64,000 nucleotides of DNA from Macrosoma leucophasiata (Eukaryota; Arthropoda; Insecta; Lepidoptera; Hedylidae). The position numbers and the translations under genes are program-made. Under the pieces are notes generated by a model. It saw nothing but the letters and a program-made list of their open reading frames with translations. It had not been told where the DNA came from and did not search any database. Shown here piece after piece: positions 57,640-64,000 of the stretch. The DNA lies in contig JAWQUS010000009.1 of NCBI GenBank assembly GCA_036365455.1, forward strand, positions 5,610,001-5,674,000, written 5' to 3'. Positions within the stretch are counted from its first letter, which is position 1. Every line of letters starts with the position of its first letter.

Positions 57640-58145
57640 GTATGTATGTATCTTCACGCCAGGTCCCTAACGGGGTAGGCAGAGAGTGTAGAGCGCCAGA
57701 TATCCCGGTTCAGACAAACCTCTCGTGCCTCGTCTGTCTACCTTCATCATTCTATTCATACATGCACGCCGATTCCTAAGACTTTTGACCCCACCATCAG
57801 ACAGAACTCGACCTATTTGGTCATGGTAGGTCAGCCTTGATCTTCCTGGGCCTCTGCAACCATCCACATTCGCATTGTATATCTGTTTAGTCATTTGCTC
57901 ATTCGACATTCTTTCTATATGCCCGAACCATCGGAGCATGCCTTTTTTCATTTTTACACCGATACTATCATTCACACAAAGTGTCTTTCTTACATCTTCA
58001 TTACGAACGCGATCGGTGAGTGATACACCGCAGATCTTGCGCAAAGATCTCATCTCGACCGCGTTCAACTTACTTTCATGCTCTTTCCTGCATACCCAGC
58101 CCTCGCTTCCATATAAAAGTGTTGGAGTAAGTACAGCATTATGTA
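57640..58145 (-). pseudogene. RTE-type LINE ORF, C-terminal fragment
   Basis: Minus-strand frame starting at about 58145 (LLYGSEGWVCRKEHESKLNA) and continuing VEMRSLRKICGVSLTDRVRN, KMKKGMLRWFGHIERM and GPGRSRLTYHDQIGRVL to a stop at 57667. This series (YGSEGW, EMRxLRxICG, LRWFGHxERM) is the conserved region downstream of RT in RTE-class retrotransposons. RT and endonuclease are absent, so this is a 5'-truncated insertion. The 3' UTR contains GGTCCCTAACGGGGTAGGCA. Confidence 0.78.
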
Positions 58146-58254
58146 CTTCATGTGAGTGGTAATTAAAGTTTTAAGGCTATATTATAAGGCGGTATTATTA
58201 TGTAAGCGATAGAGATTATAAGATTATCGACGTAAAATCAAACCATGTTACGTT

Positions 58255-58365
58255 TGTAACACCCGAAGGGGTATTTCAGTATATTATATATCTCTGCTTA
58301 CCCTTGCCCCCCTCCCCTTCCCCGAAAATGGAAAAAACCCAAAAGAACCAGATTTTTTAAGAATT
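58255..58365 (-). repeat. SINE family B relic
   Basis: GTAACACCCGAAGGGGTA, then GAAAATGGAAAAAACCCAAA and AGAACCAGA match the 3' half of the family B SINE. The head is missing. Confidence 0.4.
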
Positions 58366-58368
58366 TAT

Positions 58369-58450
58369 ACTGGTAGTAGAGCTCCAGTGACTGAGCTCGC
58401 GGGCATAGGCACCACCGCATTACCTAATATCAAGTATATTGGTAGTGTTA
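58369..58450 (+). repeat. SINE family A, 3'-truncated head
   Basis: ACTGGTAGTAGAGCTCCAGT through ACCACCGCATTACCTAATAT, then the match stops. A copy lacking the 3' tail is unusual for target-primed insertion and implies a later break. Confidence 0.6.
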
Positions 58451-58707
58451 AAAAAATAGTTCGGGTAAAATAGTGTTATTTCGGTAAGAAATAATTATAT
58501 CGCCTCACGATACGGTTCGTAAAATCAGTGTAATGAGTGTTAAACGCGAGTGTTTTATAAGTTATAATAAGACTTGCGACTGAACTGAGGCAGTTCTTAT
58601 CTTACTCCCTAAATAATTTCGTTTTACCTCTCCCGATCTGGTTTATTTTATAAGAATGACTGTAATTATTATTAATTTTCCATCTATGAAAATTTTGTAC
58701 CAATTAT

Positions 58708-58890
58708 GTACGACTAGCGGCCTGCCTCGGCTTTGCGGGTGCAATGTTACCTACTCTCTTCTATTCATCTTAGCCTGATGATATTTGACCTTCCTCGATT
58801 AATGAGCTATCTAACACATAAATAATGTTGAAACTCGGACCTGTAGTGAGATTAGCGTGATCAAGCAAACCAACTCTTTAGCTTTTTAAT
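58708..58890 (+). repeat. RTE-like/SINE fragment, copy 2
   Basis: GCGGCCTGCCTCGGCTTTGC, GGGTGCAATGTTACCTACTC and GAGATTAGCGTGATCAAGC match 34182-34395 in order, but without the AAAC tail. Confidence 0.55.
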
Positions 58891-58894
58891 ATAT

Positions 58895-59805
58895 GATTGA
58901 AATCCTAACATCGCGTAGGTATGGATCAACTCATCCGCTGTGAGATTGAATGTCGGTTACGTTATCTATGTTCAATAAATGTTATTCCATTAATGTACTT
59001 AATTGCTATATAACATCTCATTCACGATAATGTTCCATATAAAGAAACAGAAATAGCTTCTTCATTGAAAAATGCACATATAACGGTGGAAAAATAAAAG
59101 AAATAAAGGATGTTTAAGGCACATTTATTGTTGGACGGGAGTTATTAGAAAAATTATTTACAATAGTCATTATATTGTTGTATTTACATAGTGAATTGGC
59201 TTTGTACACAGTGTACATGTTACAAAAATCCTCTTAGGGCCGATTTCACCGTCGTAATGAAAGGCGTTTTACGTTCTTAAACGAGTTCAATGACACTATG
59301 ACGAAAATTGTTCGTGATAAGGTTGAAATTGGATGCAAATTTTAAGCTAAAACGCGTTTTATTAAACTCAGTTCTCAGAACAAACCGTGAAATCCGCCCT
59401 TAATCTTATTAGGTAAACTGTATTTAATATTGAGGATAGCACGATAAAGTTTTCTCAGGCAAGTTTTGATTGCAAATGGATTTTTGTCACATACTACATT
59501 TGCGAAGTGCATCAGCATTTTTCGTCAGTAATCTGCTTTTTAGCAATCATAGGATATATTAATTATAAACAAACATCGAGTACCATGTGGTATACAACGA
59601 GTCGGTGTTCGAGGTATGCCATGGAATATTTATTTGTCCATATACACGTATTAATGCGTAAACTTTAAAGCAAACTTAAAAGTGGTAACACATCTTAACG
59701 TTAAACGACAACATTAGTCATAAACTATACCATTCTAAGAATATCGATAACGATATTATTGTTTTTATATTATTTCGCATTAACACATGCTTGTGAAAAA
59801 TATTT
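58895..59805. other. no gene recognised
   Basis: AT-rich. A short inverted or duplicated block at about 59235-59400 (GGGCCGATTTCACCGTCGTA against ACCGTGAAATCCGCCCTTAA, mirrored ends) may be a 165-bp MITE with ends AGGGCCGATTTCACCG/CCGTGAAATCCGCCCT. Confidence 0.4.
59237..59401. mobile_element. possible small MITE
   Basis: Left AGGGCCGATTTCACCG and right CCGTGAAATCCGCCCT are inverted with one or two mismatches, flanked by TCTT/TAAT. Inner GAACTCAG/ACGAGTTC blocks also pair in part. No ORF. Confidence 0.45.
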
Positions 59806-59808
59806 TAT

Positions 59809-59999
59809 TTTAAAGAAAAATGGAAAGAAAAATTTGACTTCAGGCGAGACTCGAACTCGCGGCCTACTGGGAATCTAGTCCAGCTGCTCTTCCAATTGAC
59901 TTCAGTAGCTCAATTGGAAGAGCGGCTGGACTAGATTCCCAGTAGATCGCGATTCGAGTCTCGCCTGAAGTCAAATTTTTCTTTCCATTTTTCTTTAAA
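59809..59999. repeat. head-to-head pair of tRNA-like units (190-nt hairpin)
   Basis: Arms 59809-59899 and 59910-59999 are inverted repeats with about four differences around a 10-nt spacer. The plus-strand unit (59899-59971, 73 nt) folds like a tRNA: a perfect 7-bp acceptor pair ACTTCAG/CTGAAGT, an A-box-like TAGCTCAATTGG and a B-box-like GATTCGAGTC. The T arm in the minus-strand unit (GCGAG-TTCGAGT-CTCGC) is perfect. Each is followed by CAAATTTTTCTTTCCATTTT. A third copy is at 63733. Best read as a short tRNA-derived SINE inserted next to an inverted copy. Confidence 0.7.
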
Positions 60000-60091
60000 T
60001 TAAAACGATATTATTATAAATTTAAAATTACGATACGTAATTATGTATGAAATAGCTCACATGGCTAAAATTGCTGTATCTGTTTGGTGTG

Positions 60092-60350
60092 TCCAGTGGC
60101 GGAGCTCGCCGGCGTAGACACCACCGCATTACCTAATATACTTGCCGCTAAATGGTAGTGTTCAGCACTATCGTGTTCCGGTCAGGTGGTAATGTATTTT
60201 CCGGCACAGGGGCATAAAATCTTTGGTCTCATGAGTGGTAACGCAACTGCATTTTGACCTTGGTCTTTGTGTGGGTGTCTACAGGCTGCAGTCATCATTT
60301 ACCATCAATGTGAACTGCATGCTTGTTTGCCACTTCCTTTACAAAAAAAA
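60092..60350 (+). repeat. SINE family A copy
   Basis: GTGTCCAGTGGCGGAGCTCG to TTGCCACTTCCTTTAC and an A run at about 60343-60350. A small deletion occurs in the middle (GGTAATGTATTTTCCGG). Confidence 0.75.
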
Positions 60351-60909
60351 ACTGTATACAATGTAAATAAATAATTATGGTCATTTTAGATTAATCTAGT
60401 TTAAAATAAACAGTGTGCTAACGTTTGTTTTGTTTCTTAAAGCTGGGTCATGACGTTTACGATTTGTTGATGTTTCATTTAAATACGGCGTACACAAGAT
60501 TATTAAAGGTTATTGCACAAAAAGGGTGTGATGTACACATTCGAGGTGACGCATTTGATTTATAGATAATATTAGTTCCCGTGCCTCTTTGTAAAGCTAT
60601 AGGTAGCGTTTGTTAACACTATTAGTTAGTATATTTGCGAATATATATCATATAAATATCTCTGACCCCAGGAAGAATTTTTTTAGATGTGGGGGAGGGT
60701 AACCTCACCTTAACACTACTAGTATTTTTGCGGCATCATATAAATATCTCATGACTCCGGGAATTTTTTTTTAATCTGGGGTAACATGACCTTTTATTGC
60801 GGAAGTTCTACTCGAGTACCTTGTCTTCACAGACATAAGATAACATCTAACAGACACATGTAAATTATAATGAGTGCAAGATAGTCGGATTTAATATCTA
60901 AAAAATAAT

Positions 60910-61037
60910 AAGGCTGAGTTGCACCAACACATATGTTAAAGTTAATGTAACATTTTACATCTTTTTCTTACTGTAACAAATTATCAAAGTTAGAGGAGGA
61001 TGTAAAATAACAAATATGTTGGTGCAACCCAGCCTTA
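60910..61037. mobile_element. MITE family F, copy 2 (128 bp)
   Basis: TAAGGCTGAGTTGCACCAAC at the left and the mirror GTTGGTGCAACCCAGCCTTA at the right (one mismatch in 20). Same ends as 9542-9653. TAA/TTA at the extremes may be part of the target site, but the flanks are not a clear direct repeat. Confidence 0.7.
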
Positions 61038-61280
61038 GCTGTCAATAACCTTCGAACCTTTGGTACAGCCATTATGTTTGTTTGAAAAGAAAAAGTGAAC
61101 ATTTCGAACCAAAATGGGGCAAGTATTTCAAACTGGGATAGATAAAATAGACCCACAATGGTCCGAAACGATCGAATTATTTAATTTAAGATTAACCCTT
61201 AGTTTTGTGCTTTTTTAACCTACATTTTGAATAAATGTCATGAACAAGTGTCAATATATTAGAATATTGATTTCCAATGA

Positions 61281-61523
61281 ACCCAAATATAGATGTGCCG
61301 TTCCTGGGAAAGTTCCCCAAAGTGGGACTAGAAATACAACAAACTTTGCACGCCATGTAACAAAATGTGGCAAAGCACCAACTGTTATCAAACATATTGT
61401 TTAAATCTGAGGTAACAAGTGTAAAATAACGATGGAAGCAATTTAAAATCTTTATAAACAATGTTCCCTATGTTCCCACTTTGGGGAACGTTCCCGGGAA
61501 CGGCCCATCACTATGACCCAAAT
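61281..61523. mobile_element. 227-bp hAT-like MITE with perfect 8-bp TSD
   Basis: Element 61289-61515 is flanked by identical ACCCAAAT (61281-61288 and 61516-61523). Inverted ends: ATAGATGTGCCGTTCC at the left; the right mirrors as CATAGTGATGGGCCGTTCC. Then TTCCCCAAAGTGGGA pairs with TCCCACTTTGGGGAA. Open frames on both strands here are by-products. Confidence 0.7.
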
Positions 61524-61524
61524 G

Positions 61525-63110
61525 AGATACTAAATGTTTTTTTTTCTAGGATGAATACAACAAAAGCTTACGTATGTTACATAACATTTTGCTGTAGTGC
61601 ATTACGACGAGCAAGGTCGCATAGCAATTGCAATTACTTATAAAAATATTACACAGCTTAGTCAGCTCGCCACTTGAATGGTATGTTGTTATTTATGCTA
61701 ATCAATACATATGATACACAGGCCTCCAACTCCGACACAAAGAGGAACATCGCAATTGTAATGAAAAGATAATTTCTATTGTTTCAAGTATGACTTAATA
61801 TTCCAATCTAAAGAAATGTTAACAATTAAATCAGCACCATTACAAATATCGATAAGGATATCCTCTATGTCTATTAAACAGATTTATTGTCTGCAATAAA
61901 AATACAAACGTTTTTCGGTTTCGGAGGCTTTTTCAATTATTCACAATAAGCTAGCTATGATAAAAAAAACATTCTTGTGCGAGAACAAACATATCTTCTA
62001 TTTGAAGAGAAAAATTTAAGTTTTTTTTTAAAGAAATGTGTAATAAATAAATGCGTATACCAAATACGTAAATGTATATGATTCCTTTTTGTTGGTATAT
62101 GAAGGGTTTTATAATCAATATTTTAAAAATATTGTTTCTATAGGTACCTACACCAAAATAAGAATCGCAATAAAAAAAGAAAAAAAAATAAGAAAATGTA
62201 CATCTACTTGTTGCATTTCTCGATGTCATACGTATCTATCTATACACTTAAATATAATCGACATTAATATTCACTTGATAAACACGACACAAATAATATC
62301 AATACAAAATAATTATTAAGTAGGCAAATAATGCTCTTGAGCAATAAGAAATTAAGTAAAATTAACAGTCTAATCGCATTTACAATATTACATTTAAAAC
62401 ATACACAAATGTGAACAGCTCTCAAATTTTGAAAAAAAAAAAACCAAACATAACGCTTAAATTTCAACGAAAACCACTGACGAACGAGAGATCAAATTCA
62501 CTTACAAAATATAAATAAAATATGACATGTGCACCCGTGTTTTTCGGGAGTAATTTGAGACATTACTCACATCCAATATATATAATTGAACGTATATAAG
62601 TACACATGTGATGTTAAGTAGGGAAGCATTATGTATATTATGGCACACGCATCACCAATTGTCCTTTGCCATTAATTATAGCACCATATTGTGATTCGAT
62701 CACATATTACACTGGCAGTCATTTGCTTTAGGCCTCGCATACACGAGTGGTCAAACTTTTAACATAGAATATAGGAGTAATATTAACATCAAATACAAAA
62801 CAAGAATAGTACCCCAATTCCTGTATTATTCATAATATAGATTAGAAGACTGAAATAATAATTACAGCTTTATTACTAATGCTACAAAATACAATTTTAA
62901 TTCAAACAATTATTAACGAAATGAATAAAACTTAGTAATAATAATATCAACATTTACAAAATATCAAAATTTATAAAAAAAAATTAATTTGTTGTTTTTT
63001 AATTTGTTGATATTATTAATAAAAATTTATTAATAATATCAACATTTACAAAATATCAAAATTTATTAATCTTGTTGGTTTGCTGCCTGGTGGGATATTT
63101 TTAATTACTC
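61525..63110. other. gene-free AT-rich stretch
   Basis: No gene. Two near-identical 38-bp blocks (about 62937-62974 and 63032-63069, taatatcaacatttacaaaa) flank a perfect palindrome at 63006-63043. Confidence 0.45.
63006..63043. repeat. 18-bp perfect palindrome, 2-nt centre
   Basis: GTTGATATTATTAATAAA (63006-63023) and its exact complement (63026-63043) separated by AA. The right arm belongs to a 38-bp direct duplicate of 62937-62974, so it probably arose by inverted copying of a local segment. Confidence 0.65.
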
Positions 63111-63116
63111 TATATT

Positions 63117-63690
63117 ATATTTATTAGATATGCGCCGAATATTCGGTTGTTATTCGGTATTCGGCATCTTTTCCACTATTCGTATTCGGCCGAATTATTC
63201 GGTTTTGGTGCCGAATATATTCGGTTCGTATGTTTCTATATTATTGGGTCGCCCTCCGTATATTTCCGACCTCGCACCTTGCGATTTTTATTTATTCCCG
63301 AAAATAATGGAAAAACTTCGAGGGAAACGTTTTATGGGCGCCAAGGAAGCAGTGCATGCGTTTCAAAATGCCGTCGAATAGACCCCTCAGGACGAGTGGG
63401 CAAAGTGCTTTTTTCGGTGGCTTCTGAATGCTGCGATTTATTTATGTTAATGGAGACTATTTTGAAAAGATACAATAATAAAACTTATTACTTGTTAGTT
63501 TGCTCAGTTTTTGATCTTCTAAGAACTTTAGTGTGGTTCTCGACTGCAAGCAGCGATATATTAGAACCGGGTTGACGCGGCAAATCAATAAAATGGTAAA
63601 CCGAATAATTCGGCCGAATTTTCGGTTCGGTATAGGTTAAACCGAATATTATTCGGTGAAACCACTATTCGGCGCATCACTAATATTTAT
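63117..63690. mobile_element. 558-bp non-autonomous hAT with perfect TSD, carrying a mariner fragment
   Basis: Element 63125-63682 starts TAGATATGCGCCGAATATTC and ends GAATAGTGGTTT...-style mirror (CACTATTCGGCGCATCACTA). It is flanked by identical ATATTTAT (63117-63124 and 63683-63690), a fit to nTnnnnAn. Both ends carry dense ATTCGG/CCGAAT motifs (about 63131-63225 and 63598-63675). The middle holds a mariner transposase 3' end rather than hAT coding sequence. Confidence 0.87.
63247..63490 (+). pseudogene. mariner transposase C-terminal fragment inside a hAT
   Basis: Frame GRPPYISDLAPCDFYLFPKI then EKLRGKRFMGAKEAVHAFQN is the region around the third catalytic Asp (SDL in the usual PPYSPDL). 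After a stop at 63379-63381 it continues TPQDEWAKCFFRWLLNA with further stops. It differs from the mariner at 30559, which comes from another subfamily. No TIRs are next to it. Confidence 0.72.
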
Positions 63691-63732
63691 ATATATTTTT
63701 TAAGGAAAATGGACTACGACAATTATGTGTAA

Positions 63733-63835
63733 ACTTCGGTAGCTTAGTTAGGAGAGCGGCTAGACCAGATTTCCAGTCGTCGCGAGTTTATATCCCGCCT
63801 GAAGTCAAATTTTCTTTCTATTTTCTTTAAAAATA
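63733..63835 (+). repeat. tRNA-like SINE unit, single copy
   Basis: ACTTCGGTAGCTTAGTTAGG to CCGCCTGAAGT (73 nt), followed by CAAATTTTCTTTC and a TTTAAAAA end. Same family as the hairpin at 59809-59999. The B-box part is degenerate (GTTTATATCCC). Lies 43 bp after the hAT target site. Confidence 0.6.
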
Positions 63836-64000
63836 TATTTCACTAGCACTAGAAAAATAATATAAAAACTATATAAATAAATGTTGAGGTTAACGAATTG
63901 CGGGAAAAAACCACACGACCATAACATTGTGTTGTGGTTATATGAGACTAGTTGAAATATTGTTTTATTGACATAATAGGCAGCATTATACATATGCATA

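Noticed and set aside
59899..59971. Functional tRNA gene
   Set aside because: The anticodon arm is mispaired or has an abnormal loop, a T-stem base is missing on this strand, and the unit is repeated with a constant T-rich tail, so it is SINE-like rather than a working tRNA.

Overview
The window looks like lepidopteran (moth or butterfly) chromosomal DNA. It is AT-rich, exons are short and split by introns, host-gene density is very low, and moth-type SINEs, LINEs, mariner and hAT elements are abundant. Sequence comparison from memory gives no species. No bacterial, plasmid or CRISPR features are present.

Two host genes can be assembled. On the plus strand, five spliced exons between 33581 and 38956 encode most of a glucose-6-phosphate 1-epimerase-like protein (aldose-1-epimerase fold). 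The N-terminal exon or exons and the last few residues were not found. On the minus strand, six exons between 56484 and 52643 encode a complete 349-residue mitochondrial small-subunit ribosomal protein, mRpS31. A presequence-like first exon with a good splice donor (56737-56794, plus) starts 252 bp from the mRpS31 start codon and may mark a divergent neighbour. Both genes have introns full of transposable elements.

Layout. 1-12000: gene desert with a few GC-richer islands, relic SINEs, a multi-hairpin foldback element (7751-8259) and a tRNA-derived SINE. 12000-15000: two truncated non-LTR retrotransposons in opposite orientation. 15000-30000: gene desert with SINE family A, a Helitron-like 3' end and LINE tails. 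30559-31835: a mariner copy bounded by TA. 33581-38956: the epimerase gene, carrying several small hAT elements and MITEs. 39889-46604: a nest of a small palindromic element split by a hAT, which is itself split by a nearly full-length LINE and by SINEs. 46600-50880: AT-rich, almost featureless. 50877-52020: a 1.1-kb non-autonomous hAT with perfect 8-bp target duplications. 52643-56484: mRpS31. 56700-64000: RTE-type LINE end, SINEs, a 190-nt hairpin made of two tRNA-like units, and two more small hAT elements, one containing the 3' end of a mariner transposase.

The main theme is transposon ecology. There are at least five short hAT-type elements. Several carry their own dense subterminal motif array (CTCGAG, CCGAAT or GAGGAAG), which probably marks distinct transposase-binding specificities.
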